Part shown: in pieces, positions 1-8,961 of the stretch | Position numbering within the stretch: the stretch's first letter is position 1 | Layout of the letters: each line of letters begins with the position of its first letter | NCBI GenBank assembly: GCA_964538515.1 | Contig: CAZIEW010000049.1 | Location: 1 to 41,016 of the forward strand | Direction of reading: 5' to 3' | DNA length: 41,016 nt | Source: CALBZH01 sp964538515 | GTDB lineage: Bacteria > Desulfobacterota > Syntrophobacteria > Syntrophobacterales > Syntrophobacteraceae | The notes under the pieces: model-generated | The model's database searches: none | Told to the model about the DNA's origin: nothing | What the model saw: only the letters and a program-made list of their open reading frames with translations | Position numbers and translations under genes: made by a program

Positions 1-34
1 CCGGGCAATGGTCACTTTATTCTGGGGAGCTGTA

Positions 35-400
35 CTAAGCGTGTCCCGGCCTGCCGTGCTCGAATGTTACGCCCCCCTTGCGTCCTTTGCGGGCAAGCAT
101 CACTTCTTCGTTGTCCATGGAGGTATGACCCGGTCTCCCATGCTCAAACTTCACGCCCCCTTTCTTGCCCTTGCGGGCAGATAGGCTTACCTCGCCCGTC
201 GAAACAGGACTCGCGACGGCCGTCATTTCAAAACCGCTCCCCACCGAGAGCCACGTCGAAAAAGGCGGCTCCCACCCCTTGCCGCTGCTCGTCTCCGCCG
301 CGGCGGACGCACCGTTGACGCCAACGAGTGTCGCCATGGTCACGACGGACGCCGTGATTAACGACAGCTTCCAGGCACTGACACTATGATGTCTGTTCAT
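35..400 (-). CDS. Small secreted protein with duplicated basic motif
   Basis: This 121-residue protein has an N-terminal signal peptide, with a hydrophobic stretch at about residues 11-34 ending in ASAAA. A GAGGAAA ribosome binding site lies just upstream of the ATG. The C-terminal third is a 28-residue-period duplication: ARKGKKGGVKFEHGRPGH at 75-92 and ARKGRKGGVTFEHGRPGH at 103-120, joined by an acidic linker. The GxVxFxHxxxxH core looks like the N-terminal lead-in of cytochrome c7/c3 haem motifs, but no cysteine is present, so it cannot bind c-type haem in that way. I do not recognise the family. Metal or nucleic-acid binding by the Lys/Arg/His-rich repeats is only a guess. It is transcribed divergently from the histidine kinase gene. 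Confidence 0.75.
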   Translation of the reverse strand: MNRHHSVSAWKLSLITASVVTMATLVGVNGASAAAETSSGKGWEPPFSTWLSVGSGFEMTAVASPVSTGEVSLSARKGKKGGVKFEHGRPGHTSMDNEEVMLARKGRKGGVTFEHGRPGHA

Positions 401-612
401 GGCTTTTCCTCACCCATGTGGATGCGTTGATGATCATGCATATTCAAACGGCTCGCACTTCCATACTCGCTTCTTTGCCCTTATTCTAAGGGGCAACAGG
501 GGGAGCGGAAATTGGCAATGGACCTTATTTGAAGATTGCATCTCCTACGGTCTCCCCCCATACGGCCCTCAGGGGAACGACGGATGGATGTCCCATCGGT
601 AAGGAGTCGATC

Positions 613-2082
613 ATGTGCCTCTTCTCGGATAAGCGGAGATGGCACCAGACGATAGGCTGGATGGGCTTGGTATTCGGTGTTGTCTACTGGATACTCGAAG
701 CTTTCATGGACGCCTACGTCTATGACCTAGGGCCTTTCGTGCAGCGCCTCTTCCATCCCGATCTCAACGAGCTGGAGATGCGGCTGCTCGCCGTTGGACT
801 CATCGGCGCTCTCGGTCTCTACGCTCAAGTCATGCTGGATCGCTTGAGCAGGATTCAGAAACGGTTTGCCAGGATGAATGAATGCTTTCTCAACTTCGGT
901 CCGGACCCGGTTGCCAACATCGACCTCCTGACCGGGCTGTGCGGGGAAATGCTTGGGGCGGACGCCGCCCACTACAATCGCCTGGACCAGGGCAAGTTTT
1001 GCTCCTGGGGTCAATGGCACTGGCCTTACGAATGCGACCAGGGCCAGAATCCGGACGATACGATTTGCTCGAAGATGATCGAGCAGGCGCGCAAGGAGCC
1101 CCTTCTCATCCGGCACCTTTCCGCGTCAGGCTACGCTGCAGGCGAGCCCGGTCTGGTTCAGCTTGGCTTCCAGACCTACCTTGGAAAAGCCGTCCAGCTC
1201 GGCGACAAGAGTGTCGGGACGCTCTGCGTCGTGTACCGGAAGGATTTCGTTCCCACGGAGGAGGATCGTGGCATCCTTGGCATCCTTGCTTCGGCCATCG
1301 GTGTGGAAGAAGTGAGACGCCAGGCCGAGACGGCACTACGGGTGTCGGAAAGCCGCATGAAGGAGCTCTCGGCTCAGCTGCTGGTGGCTCAGGAAACCGA
1401 GCGAAAGCGCATCGCCCTGCAGATGCACGACAGCATCGGCCAGTCCCTCAGCGCCATCAAGTTCAGCATTGAGGAAACCATTGAGAAAGCACGCCAGGTT
1501 TTGCCGCCGGAGACGCTGCGCCCCCTCGAGACCGCAGTCCCGCTGATTCAAGGGGTGGTCAACGAGGTGCGCCGCATTCAGCGCAACCTGCGCCCGGCTA
1601 TGCTTGATGACCTGGGAATCCTTGCGACCCTTGCCTGGTTCTGCAGGGATTTCCAGTCGATTTACACGGGAATCGAAGTGGAGCTGAACGCCCGCATCGA
1701 AGAAAGCGACGTCCCGGAAGCGCTCAAGATCGTTCTCTTCCGCATCGTTCAGGAGGCTTTCAACAACGTGGCCAAGCACAGCCAGGCGAGCCGCGTCGGG
1801 ATCTCTCTATCCCGCTCCGTCTCAGGAGACATCCACCTGGTCATCGAGGACAACGGGCGTGGCTTCGACGTGGCCGAATGTCTTTCCTCGGCCGACCTCA
1901 GGGGGCTGGGACTTTCAAGCATGCGTGAGCGCGCGGAGCTGTCGGGGGGGGTGCTGCAGATCGAATCGGGCCCGGGTACGGGCACGACGATCAAAGCGGT
2001 CTGGGAGCGTGGATCCGTGACATGGGACAACCAGGAGACCGAGGCCGAGGATGACGGGGACACGGCGGCGGGAACGTCATGA
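613..2082 (+). CDS. NarL-family sensor histidine kinase with GAF domain
   Basis: This is a 489-residue sensor kinase. Two hydrophobic segments at about 14-32 and 56-75 predict a membrane anchor. A GAF-like region follows at about 90-232. Next comes a HisKA_3 dimerisation domain with phosphoacceptor H272 in ERKRIALQMHDSIGQSLSA, then a HATPase_c domain with an N box (FRIVQEAFNNVAKHS) and glycine boxes (DNGRGFD, RGLGLSSMRERAE). The ORF is open from 529, but AAGGAG at 601-606 selects the ATG at 613. It should autophosphorylate and pass phosphate to a LuxR/FixJ-type regulator, and the convergent gene two bases downstream encodes one. The GAF region contains Cys and His residues (C130, H136, C141, C152) that might bind a ligand; the signal is unknown. 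Confidence 0.9.
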   Translation: MCLFSDKRRWHQTIGWMGLVFGVVYWILEAFMDAYVYDLGPFVQRLFHPDLNELEMRLLAVGLIGALGLYAQVMLDRLSRIQKRFARMNECFLNFGPDPVANIDLLTGLCGEMLGADAAHYNRLDQGKFCSWGQWHWPYECDQGQNPDDTICSKMIEQARKEPLLIRHLSASGYAAGEPGLVQLGFQTYLGKAVQLGDKSVGTLCVVYRKDFVPTEEDRGILGILASAIGVEEVRRQAETALRVSESRMKELSAQLLVAQETERKRIALQMHDSIGQSLSAIKFSIEETIEKARQVLPPETLRPLETAVPLIQGVVNEVRRIQRNLRPAMLDDLGILATLAWFCRDFQSIYTGIEVELNARIEESDVPEALKIVLFRIVQEAFNNVAKHSQASRVGISLSRSVSGDIHLVIEDNGRGFDVAECLSSADLRGLGLSSMRERAELSGGVLQIESGPGTGTTIKAVWERGSVTWDNQETEAEDDGDTAAGTS

Positions 2083-2084
2083 GA

Positions 2085-2774
2085 TCACGATCTGCCGAGG
2101 AGCCCGCGCTCGAGAGCGTAGGCGGTGAGGGCCTGGGGGGTGTGGAGATTGAGCTTGGCCATCAGGTTCGCGCGGTGCTTTTCCACGGTTTTGACGCTGA
2201 TGAAAAGCCGCTGTCCGATCACCTTGTTCGTATGACCGCCGGCGATGAGGGTCAGCACCTCCGTCTCGCGCTGGGTCAAAACCGAATCGGCTTGCGGCAG
2301 ATGGTCTTCACGGCGCTCCGCCTGCAATTGCACCACACCCCGCAGAAACCCTTTGATCACTCGGTCGGAAATGGCCGGTGAGAGGTAGGTCTTTCCGGAG
2401 AGAACGGCTTCGATGGCATTCATGATTTCCTGGCGACTGGCGTCCTTGGCCACATACCCGTCGGCACCCGCCTGGAAGGCGGCCTGGATGTATTCTTCGT
2501 CCACATGCACGGTTAAAGCCAGTATCCTGACCTCGGGCTGCTCCTTCTTGATGGCTCGAATCACCTCGATCCCGCTCATGCCGGGAAGCGAAAGATCCAT
2601 CACGATGAGGTCGGGCGAAAGCTCCCCTGAAATCCGGATGGCGGTCACCCCGTCTTCGGCCTCGCCGACGACGTGGAAATCCCCGCTGGAATTGACCAGG
2701 GACTGGAGCCCATCTCGAAAGACCGGATGGTCTTCGACAAGAAGCACACGACGTTTTTCGTCCATCTTCGTCAC
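2085..2774 (-). CDS. NarL/FixJ-type response regulator
   Basis: The protein has 229 residues. An N-terminal receiver domain carries the acidic pair E14/D15, phosphoacceptor D60 (LIVMDLSLPGMSG) and K110. A C-terminal LuxR-type helix-turn-helix spans about 165-225 (LTQRETEVLTLIAGG, SVKTVEKHRANLMAKL). The first possible start is GTG at 2774 and ATG at 2765 is the alternative; neither has a strong ribosome binding site. It is the likely partner of the histidine kinase encoded on the other strand: the two stop codons are only two bases apart. Convergent arrangement of a cognate pair is less common than an operon. Target genes cannot be read from the sequence. Confidence 0.92.
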   Translation of the reverse strand: MTKMDEKRRVLLVEDHPVFRDGLQSLVNSSGDFHVVGEAEDGVTAIRISGELSPDLIVMDLSLPGMSGIEVIRAIKKEQPEVRILALTVHVDEEYIQAAFQAGADGYVAKDASRQEIMNAIEAVLSGKTYLSPAISDRVIKGFLRGVVQLQAERREDHLPQADSVLTQRETEVLTLIAGGHTNKVIGQRLFISVKTVEKHRANLMAKLNLHTPQALTAYALERGLLGRS

Positions 2775-3050
2775 CTGCTCGACCTTTCGGGTGCCAAGTC
2801 GGCCGTCTGCTCACGGCCTTTGCGATCTCCGCTCAAGCCCGTCTCCCTCGATTCCACGATTTCGGGCATTTATTTTGCGGACTTGGCTCTCATATGAAAC
2901 ATGATCATGACGCTCGTCAAGAGCCAGAAAAACGAGCCAGGAAAACGTACGCCACGATGACCGCTCATCTGAGCAGAGAACCATCCGGCGACCTTACAAG
3001 GGGACCTGCATGAAAGACGGCCCCAACACACACTCACAAGGAGGGCTCCC

Positions 3051-3815
3051 GTGGACCAGCACCGTGTCATTGACGCCCACGCCCACTGCGGCATCCAGGA
3101 TCGATTCCCGCCCCAGTCCCTGGATGACTACCTCTACCACGCGCGGGGCACCCCCATTCGTGGCGCGGTCCTGTTCGCACCGGTCATGGAGATTTACGAC
3201 CGACACGATCCCGATTTTGGAGATTCCGATGAATGGCGCACCAGACGCCAGGCGGCCAATCATTACCTCACAACCATCGGCGGCCCCGACTTCGAGGTCT
3301 TTCCCTACTTCTTCATCTGGAATGATTTTGCCGTGGAGCAGATCGCCCCCTCCCATCGCGGCATCAAGTGGCATCGGCATGCCGACGAGCCCCAATACCA
3401 CTACGACGATCCACGGTGCCGGAGTGCCATCGCGGAGATTCGAAAGCGCAACATGCCGGTGGTGCTTGAGGAGGAATGGCGCTACACGGAGCGTTTCGTG
3501 AACGAGCTCGCCCCGAACGTTCGCGTCGTTATCCCTCATTGCGGCTTGTTGAACGGCGGTTATGAACTGCTCCGCCGGCATCGCCTCTGGGAAAATCCCA
3601 ATGTCTACACCGATACGGCCCTTGCCCCCGAAGGGATTATCCGGGACTATCTCGACCGATACGGCTCGGAGAGGATCCTTTTCGGATCGGATTTCCCGTT
3701 TGGAGACCCTGGAAACGAGCTGAAAAAGATCCTCAGGCTGGGGCTCGGCTCCGACGCTCGGGAGGCCGTAACGGGACGAAATATCCTTGACCTGCTCGCC
3801 GACAGCAATATCTGA
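3051..3815 (+). CDS. Amidohydrolase_2-family TIM-barrel hydrolase
   Basis: This 254-residue enzyme opens with the metal-binding motif DAHAHCG (H10, H12). Further expected ligands are visible in GIKWHRHAD, in VVIPHCG and in the late aspartate of LFGSDFPFGDP. This is the amidohydrolase-related, metal-dependent hydrolase/decarboxylase superfamily; the substrate is unknown. The start is GTG, supported by AAGGAGGG a few bases upstream. The gene runs toward the thioredoxin reductase gene with a 117-base gap, so co-transcription is possible but not shown. Confidence 0.85.
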   Translation: MDQHRVIDAHAHCGIQDRFPPQSLDDYLYHARGTPIRGAVLFAPVMEIYDRHDPDFGDSDEWRTRRQAANHYLTTIGGPDFEVFPYFFIWNDFAVEQIAPSHRGIKWHRHADEPQYHYDDPRCRSAIAEIRKRNMPVVLEEEWRYTERFVNELAPNVRVVIPHCGLLNGGYELLRRHRLWENPNVYTDTALAPEGIIRDYLDRYGSERILFGSDFPFGDPGNELKKILRLGLGSDAREAVTGRNILDLLADSNI

Positions 3816-3932
3816 TTGCTGTTTACACCCCGAATCGGTAATGTTCGACATACCTGGAAGGGCCACGCCCAGCCAGGATGCGGGGGCTTCGACCCGGGCT
3901 CCCGGGAGACCGTGACTGAAAGGACAAGGAGT

Positions 3933-4904
3933 GTGACGTTGGTTACCAAGGAAATCTTCGACCTGATCATCGTGGGCGGTGGCCCCGCCGGCCTCACAGC
4001 AGGGATTTACGGCATGCGCGCCGCGCTCAACACCGTGATTGTGGAAAAAGGGCTTTACGGCGGCCAAGTGAGCAAGACCGAGAGTGTTGAGAACTACCCC
4101 GGCTTTGAATCGATCACCGGCTTCGACCTGTGTCAGAAGCTCCACGACCATGCCAAATCCTACGGCATGCAGATGATCCAGCGCGAGATCGTGTCCATCG
4201 AGCCGGGTCTCGATTACCATGAAGTACGACTGGACAATGGGGACGTGCTGCGCGGACACGCCATCATCATGGCACAGGGAGGATCTCCCCGAAAGCTGGA
4301 GGTTCCCGGCGAAGACGAGTACTATGGCAAGGGGGTCTCCTACTGCGCGACCTGCGATGGATTCTTCTTTCGAGGCAAAACGGTTCTCGTGGTGGGCGGC
4401 GGCGACACCGCCATGGAAGAGGCGCTTTATCTTGCCAAGCTCTGCAAGCGTGTGTACCTGGCCCATCGGAGGGACGCCTTCCGCGCGAGTCGGATTCTGC
4501 AGCAGCGGGTCTTCGCGGAGTGCAAAATCGAGGTCCTGTGGAACACCGTCGTCACCGAGATCAAAGCCAACGACGAGGGCGTGTGCGGGGTCGCGCTCAA
4601 AGACACGCAAACGGGCGCGCCAAGGGAGCTTGCAACGGACGGCGTGTTTGTGTTCGTCGGTTTCCTGCCCAATAACGCGTTGGTCCCGGCCGGAGTCCAA
4701 ATGAACGTCGAAGGGTACGTCATCACGGATTCAAAATGTGAAACCAAGATCCCCGGCATCTACGCGGTGGGCGACTTGCGGGAAAAGTATGCGCGCCAAG
4801 TCGTGGTCGCGGCGGCCGACGGCTGCACAGCGGCTCTGGCGGCCGCGCACTATGTCGAAGCCAAGAAGGCACAATCCGCTACCTGTGTATTGCCCGAAGA
4901 ATGA
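3933..4904 (+). CDS. trxB: Thioredoxin reductase (FAD/NADPH, CxxC)
   Basis: This is a flavoprotein of about 323 residues that passes electrons from NADPH to a thioredoxin-like partner in the cytoplasm. Visible motifs are the FAD-binding IIVGGGPAGLTAGIYGMRA, the redox centre YCATCDG, the NADPH-binding VVGGGDTAMEEALYLAK and the C-terminal FAD site GIYAVGDLR. The frame is open from 3816, but those 39 extra residues do not resemble the family. GTG at 3933 or TTG at 3939 fits the AAGGAG at 3926-3931, with TTG at better spacing. The length is normal for the family (about 310-320). No thioredoxin gene is nearby. Confidence 0.9.
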   Translation: MTLVTKEIFDLIIVGGGPAGLTAGIYGMRAALNTVIVEKGLYGGQVSKTESVENYPGFESITGFDLCQKLHDHAKSYGMQMIQREIVSIEPGLDYHEVRLDNGDVLRGHAIIMAQGGSPRKLEVPGEDEYYGKGVSYCATCDGFFFRGKTVLVVGGGDTAMEEALYLAKLCKRVYLAHRRDAFRASRILQQRVFAECKIEVLWNTVVTEIKANDEGVCGVALKDTQTGAPRELATDGVFVFVGFLPNNALVPAGVQMNVEGYVITDSKCETKIPGIYAVGDLREKYARQVVVAAADGCTAALAAAHYVEAKKAQSATCVLPEE

Positions 4905-4999
4905 GCGCTGTCCGGCCACGAAGACGGAAGGAACCGCCCGTCGGGATCGACGGTGAGCAGTGTGGCACGGCAGCCCAAGCACAAAGAAAGGACGCACGG

Positions 5000-5617
5000 A
5001 TGAGAGTAAGGTTCAAAGCCAGCATTTCCGCTTTCGCTTTGTCGGCACTGGTCTTGATTTGCTCCCAGGACCTGGCGTTGGCACATGAGGACGAGCACCA
5101 TGGCAGAAAAGGCCCACGCCCCGACTTGGGCCACCACTCGGACCAGGTCGAAAGACCGGTGCCGCCTGCGCCCTCGGACCAAATGCAGATTGCCAAGAGC
5201 GCCATGAGCCCGGTTTCCAACCCCGTTTATCAAGAGCAATGCGGCGCCTGTCACTTCGCCTATCAACCCGAGCTCCTTCCTTCCGGCTCCTGGCTGAAGA
5301 TTCTGGCAAAGCTGGATGACCACTTTGGTGAGGTGCTCCCTCTGGCCCCCGAGACGATCGACCAGATCGCATCTTATCTGGACGCCAACGCGGCGGAACG
5401 GTCGAGAGAAAAGCGTGCCGTCAAAATCGTGAACAGCCTCCAGGGGGCCACGCCGCTTCGCATCACCGAGGTCCCCTATATCGTCCATAAGCACAGGAAG
5501 ATCTCCAGCGACATTCTGCGCCGCCCTTCTATCGGATCGCTGTCCAACTGCATTGCCTGCCACCGAACGGCAGCCAATGGAGTATACAACGACGATTCGG
5601 TATCGATCCCCAAATAG
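5000..5617 (+). CDS. Exported dihaem cytochrome c (DHC type)
   Basis: This 205-residue periplasmic protein has a signal peptide (hydrophobic residues 8-28, ending LALAHE). It has two c-type haem sites: C81-x-x-C84-H85 in CGACHFAYQPELLPSGSW and C184-x-x-C187-H188 in CIACHRT. The phrase after the first haem is typical of the dihaem cytochrome c (DHC) family, where it follows the first CxxCH. A His-rich stretch (HEDEHHG, GHHSD) follows the signal peptide and might bind metal. The ATG at 5000 has AAAGGA upstream; the frame is open from 4901 but lacks a better start. It probably shuttles electrons in the periplasm. The multicopper oxidases downstream are possible partners, by position only. Confidence 0.88.
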   Translation: MRVRFKASISAFALSALVLICSQDLALAHEDEHHGRKGPRPDLGHHSDQVERPVPPAPSDQMQIAKSAMSPVSNPVYQEQCGACHFAYQPELLPSGSWLKILAKLDDHFGEVLPLAPETIDQIASYLDANAAERSREKRAVKIVNSLQGATPLRITEVPYIVHKHRKISSDILRRPSIGSLSNCIACHRTAANGVYNDDSVSIPK

Positions 5618-5785
5618 CGTTTCGATCCTCACCGGATAACGGCCCACCGAGGTCCGAGCCGGACTCGGGAACGATCTCTGATGCACCTTCTCGCAGACGG
5701 GATCCGACGCAGACCAAGGCCCCGGGGATGATGGGCATGGCGAGCGATCGACAAGCGAAACCCAAACAGGAAGGAGAGGACGGAC

Positions 5786-6229
5786 ATGAGAAAATGGTCA
5801 TTGCTCTTTGCCGTGCTGGCCTGCTGCGCTCTCGTCACCGCCAACGCGCTTGCCGCGGATTACGAGCAGACGATCGAGAAGTTCATCGCGATGCTCAAAG
5901 CGGGACAGGCCGAAGAAGCGGTCGACTTCCTTTATGGGACCAACCCGTGGATGTCCCGAAAATCGGATGCCGTCCAGAATGTCCGCAGCCGCCTGGGCTC
6001 CATCGGCCAGATGGTCGGCGCCCTCAAGAACCACGAGAAGCTGCAGGAGCTGACCCTGGGAGCCCGCTTTGTCTACCTGAGCTACCTGGCGGCGTATGAA
6101 AGGCAGCCCATTCGCTTCGAATTTGAATTCTACAAACCCTCCGACACATGGATCATCTTCAGCTTCTCGTTTGATGACAAGCTGGATGACGACATCGAGC
6201 AGCAGGCCAAGGCGAAGCTGATCAAATGA
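5786..6229 (+). CDS. Small exported protein of unknown function
   Basis: The protein has 147 residues with a clear signal peptide (MRKWSLLFAVLACCALVTA, cleavage near ALAAD). AAGGAGAGGA sits just upstream of the ATG. The mature part starts with a helical segment (YEQTIEKFIAMLKAGQAEEAVDFLY) and ends in beta-rich sequence with many aromatics (FEFEFYKPSDTWIIFSFSFD). The overall look is that of a small alpha+beta periplasmic protein of the SnoaL/NTF2-like kind, but I cannot name a family. It lies between the dihaem cytochrome and the exported cyclophilin genes, with 98 bases to the latter, which suggests a shared envelope role. Confidence 0.75.
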   Translation: MRKWSLLFAVLACCALVTANALAADYEQTIEKFIAMLKAGQAEEAVDFLYGTNPWMSRKSDAVQNVRSRLGSIGQMVGALKNHEKLQELTLGARFVYLSYLAAYERQPIRFEFEFYKPSDTWIIFSFSFDDKLDDDIEQQAKAKLIK

Positions 6230-6327
6230 GATGCTCCGCCGGTTTGAATGGAAGCGCAGCCCGGACAGGGCAGGCTCGTATCCAGAAGAGAAGATCCGCT
6301 CCATTTGCACAACGAGGAGACAGACCC

Positions 6328-6975
6328 ATGCTGACGCATTCTCGAGCGCTCTTTCGCGCCTTCTCGACACTCCTTGCCATCGCTGCGGTCATGTGGATGG
6401 CGTCAACCGGAGCGGGTCACGCCCAGGTCCCACCGCCTGACCCGAAGTCGCCCCCTTCTGAGGCCAAGCCCACCCATCCTGTCGTCGTCCTCCAGACCTC
6501 GGAAGGCACGATCAAGGTGGAGCTTTGGGAAGACAAGGCTCCTCTGACCGTGAAGAATTTCCTCCGCTACGCGGACGAAGGATTTTATGACGGGACGATT
6601 TTCCATCGCGTCATAAACGGGTTCATGATCCAGGGTGGTGGGTTCACGGCGGATATGAAGCAGAAGGAGGCGCACGAGCCCATCAAGAACGAGGCGGCCG
6701 CCGGCTTGAGAAACGAGCGCGGAACCATTGCGATGGCTCGAACGAGCATTGTGGACAGCGCCACGGCTCAATTTTTCATCAATGTGAATGACAACGAGAA
6801 TCTGAACCACAAGGACGAAACTCAGAGGGGTTTTGGATACGCGGTCTTCGGGAAGGTGATCGAGGGCATGGACGTCGTGGACCGGATCAAGGCGGTTCCG
6901 ACGTCCACCGTCGGTCCCTTCCAGAACGTCCCCACCAAGCCCGTGATGATTCAAAAGGTCCTCCGTACCCAATAG
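6328..6975 (+). CDS. ppiA: Exported cyclophilin-type peptidyl-prolyl isomerase
   Basis: This 215-residue protein has an N-terminal signal peptide (hydrophobic residues about 9-31, ending GHAQ) and a cyclophilin domain from about residue 50. Diagnostic residues are visible: FHRVINGFMIQGGGF holds the catalytic Arg and the Gln, and TAQFFINV completes the pocket. It should catalyse cis-trans isomerisation of Xaa-Pro bonds and assist folding of exported proteins. The ATG at 6328 has GAGGAGA upstream; the frame is open from 6226 but the earlier part is not convincing. It precedes the multicopper oxidase pair, which it could help to fold, although a 477-base gap separates them. Confidence 0.9.
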   Translation: MLTHSRALFRAFSTLLAIAAVMWMASTGAGHAQVPPPDPKSPPSEAKPTHPVVVLQTSEGTIKVELWEDKAPLTVKNFLRYADEGFYDGTIFHRVINGFMIQGGGFTADMKQKEAHEPIKNEAAAGLRNERGTIAMARTSIVDSATAQFFINVNDNENLNHKDETQRGFGYAVFGKVIEGMDVVDRIKAVPTSTVGPFQNVPTKPVMIQKVLRTQ

Positions 6976-7452
6976 CCCCCAGGTTCCCGGGACCGATGGC
7001 GTGCCGATGACGGCCGGTGAAGCCCGCTGGTGGGATCTGAGCGCCTGAGTACGTAAGCACCGAATCAGCTGGCCCATTGCCAGGTCGTCGTCCCGGCCTG
7101 CGCCGGGATGCCGACCGCTTTGAGGACGGACCACTCATGGTGTGACGGTGCGCCAGGCCAAGTGGCAACCGTGATCTGCACTCCGGCTGCTTTCCGATTG
7201 TACGGAATCGTTTCCATCCTCTTCTTGCCCGCCCGTCTTGCGACTTCCCTCACCTTCCCCAGAATCGTATTTTGACCTATTGCCTATTTACGTATTTATA
7301 CCTAATATTAATCCGTGAACGGCCTTACTTGCGGACACGGCGCGAGGGGAGTCTACATGCACCTCCCGGGCGTGCCGCACATGCATCGATTAAATCAAAG
7401 CATCACCTGATTGGAAGGGTAAGGGCTGGTTTTTCTTTAAGGAGGATAAACC
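6976..7452. other. Intergenic region upstream of the copper protein genes
   Basis: These 477 bases hold no convincing gene. The first part contains the short palindrome annotated at 7091-7108. From about 7260 to 7320 the sequence becomes AT-rich. It includes TTGACC at 7272-7277 with TATACC at 7297-7302, a spacing of 19, which is a weak candidate promoter for the Tat-exported multicopper protein. A strong ribosome binding site, AAGGAGG, ends the region. I saw no clear riboswitch or FNR/CRP box. Confidence 0.45.
7091..7108. repeat. Short GC palindrome (REP-like)
   Basis: TCCCGGC and GCCGGGA are perfect inverted copies separated by CTGC. The same theme (CCCGGC/GCCGGG next to GATG or GTC) recurs at 29952-29976, so it may belong to a dispersed extragenic palindrome family. 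Copy number outside the window is unknown. Confidence 0.5.
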
Positions 7453-8889
7453 ATGAACAGGCGAGAATTCCTCAAGTATGGAGTGGCAGGACTCACGGGT
7501 CTGGCCGTTGGAAGGGGGCTGCCCTGGATATTCGAGCACGAGGCCTACTCCCAGATCCTTCCGGTCCAGTCCCTCAACTTCACGATCACGGACGCCATCA
7601 AGGGCATGGTGACTGACAACGCGACGAACCTGGCAGAATGCTATTTTTGGATCTTCAAAGAAGCCAACATCCCCGAGGACTGCCCCGGACCCAACATTTT
7701 TGCGACTGCGGGCGACATCATTCAAATCACCGTAACGAACGCCCTGGATGAGCCTCACGCCTTCTTCATTCCTGGCGTCAGCACGAATCCGCGCGTGAGA
7801 ATCCCACCCAGACCCGTATTCAACAGCGGCCCCATCGCTCCGGGACAATCTCGCACCTTTCGTTTCAGAGCGCCCAATCCCGGCACCTACATGTACTTCG
7901 ACAACCTCAACGCACCGGTCAATCGCGTGATGGGGCTTCACGGCGCCTTCGTCGTCATGCCCAAAATTCCCAGGGTCATTCCGGGTCGGCCGGTTCGAAA
8001 CCGCATCACCCCTTACCTCAGACCGACAGCGAGCGTCCAGAGGCTGTTCAACGATCTGGGAAACAGCGCTCATTTCCCCGGTCTGGCGTGGGATCAGGGA
8101 GATCCCGCAACCGACACGCCCCCTTTTCGTCAGTATGTTTGGGTGCTGCATCAGTCGAGCCCCAACCTTTTCGAGGAGGTGGGCCGGTCCGCTCCGGGCG
8201 CTGCCATCCGCAAAGCGGAGAACTTCATCAATGCCTTCCTGAAGGATCCCTTCATCCCCACGGGGAAAGGCACGGAGGCTTCCAACCGGAAGGCCCAGTA
8301 CTTCACGATCAGCGGCCAGTCCGGGCATTTCGCCCACAACAACCCCTTCATCTGCCCCATGAATCGGGTGGGCGAGCCCGCCTTGGTCCGGGTCCTCAAC
8401 CCAGGACTGTGGATGCATTCCCTGCACATGCACGCCAACCATGTTTACGTCGTCGCAGTCAACGGCGTGGTCGAAGACAATCCCATCTGGGTAGACACCT
8501 ACACCTCTCAGCCGATGCAAACCTTTGACTGGCTGATTCCCTACACCCGGCCGCCCGATGTGCCGAACTCGAGGGGCATTGGGCTCCCGGACCCCCCGAT
8601 GATCTCTCTCAGGGGTCAGCCAGTATGGCCACCGATGGAGGAGCTGGGCTTATGGATTCCAGAAGCGGCCGACAGCCTCGGAGCCCGGCTCTCCCCGATG
8701 TGCTATCCGATGCACGACCATTCCGAGGCGACTCAGACCGCCCAGGGTGGCAACTACAACCTGGGGCTGATTTCCGGCATCAACTTCACGGGTGATCGGA
8801 CCACCCCCGGAGGCGTCACGACTTTCCCGCAGGCTCCAACGATCCACGGGCCGGATCGAACAGGACCCGCGGGGGGACACGAGGATTGA
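7453..8889 (+). CDS. Tat-exported multicopper-oxidase-like protein (C-terminal-type copper motifs)
   Basis: This 478-residue cupredoxin-fold protein begins with a Tat signal (NRREFLKYGVAGLTGLAVG). A strong AAGGAGG precedes the ATG. A first cupredoxin-like domain (about 80-170, ending PGTYMYFDN and VMGLHGAFVVMP) lacks the usual HxHG pair. The later domain has HSLHMHANH (H322, H325, H327, H330) and CYPMHDHSEATQ (C417, H421, H423), positioned like the C-terminal copper motifs of multicopper oxidases but different from the classic HCHxxxHxxxGM. The standard N-terminal type 2/3 ligands appear instead in the protein encoded 72 bases downstream, so the two may form one copper enzyme. The reaction is unknown; metal or organic oxidation in the periplasm is the family-level expectation. 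Confidence 0.8.
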   Translation: MNRREFLKYGVAGLTGLAVGRGLPWIFEHEAYSQILPVQSLNFTITDAIKGMVTDNATNLAECYFWIFKEANIPEDCPGPNIFATAGDIIQITVTNALDEPHAFFIPGVSTNPRVRIPPRPVFNSGPIAPGQSRTFRFRAPNPGTYMYFDNLNAPVNRVMGLHGAFVVMPKIPRVIPGRPVRNRITPYLRPTASVQRLFNDLGNSAHFPGLAWDQGDPATDTPPFRQYVWVLHQSSPNLFEEVGRSAPGAAIRKAENFINAFLKDPFIPTGKGTEASNRKAQYFTISGQSGHFAHNNPFICPMNRVGEPALVRVLNPGLWMHSLHMHANHVYVVAVNGVVEDNPIWVDTYTSQPMQTFDWLIPYTRPPDVPNSRGIGLPDPPMISLRGQPVWPPMEELGLWIPEAADSLGARLSPMCYPMHDHSEATQTAQGGNYNLGLISGINFTGDRTTPGGVTTFPQAPTIHGPDRTGPAGGHED

Positions 8890-8961
8890 AATCTCGTTTG
8901 AGTCGAGGGATGGAGCTGCACCGAGTCTCACGAAGAGATTCGAGAGCATAGGAGTACGATC

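Noticed and set aside
2994..4700. 568-codon open frame on the minus strand
   Set aside because: It lies antisense to the amidohydrolase and thioredoxin reductase genes, both of which have full family motifs. Long antisense frames are expected in GC-rich coding DNA.
7385..7405. FNR/CRP-like half-sites TCGAT and ATCAA upstream of the copper genes
   Set aside because: The spacing is three bases instead of four and one half-site is imperfect, so it is not enough to call an operator.
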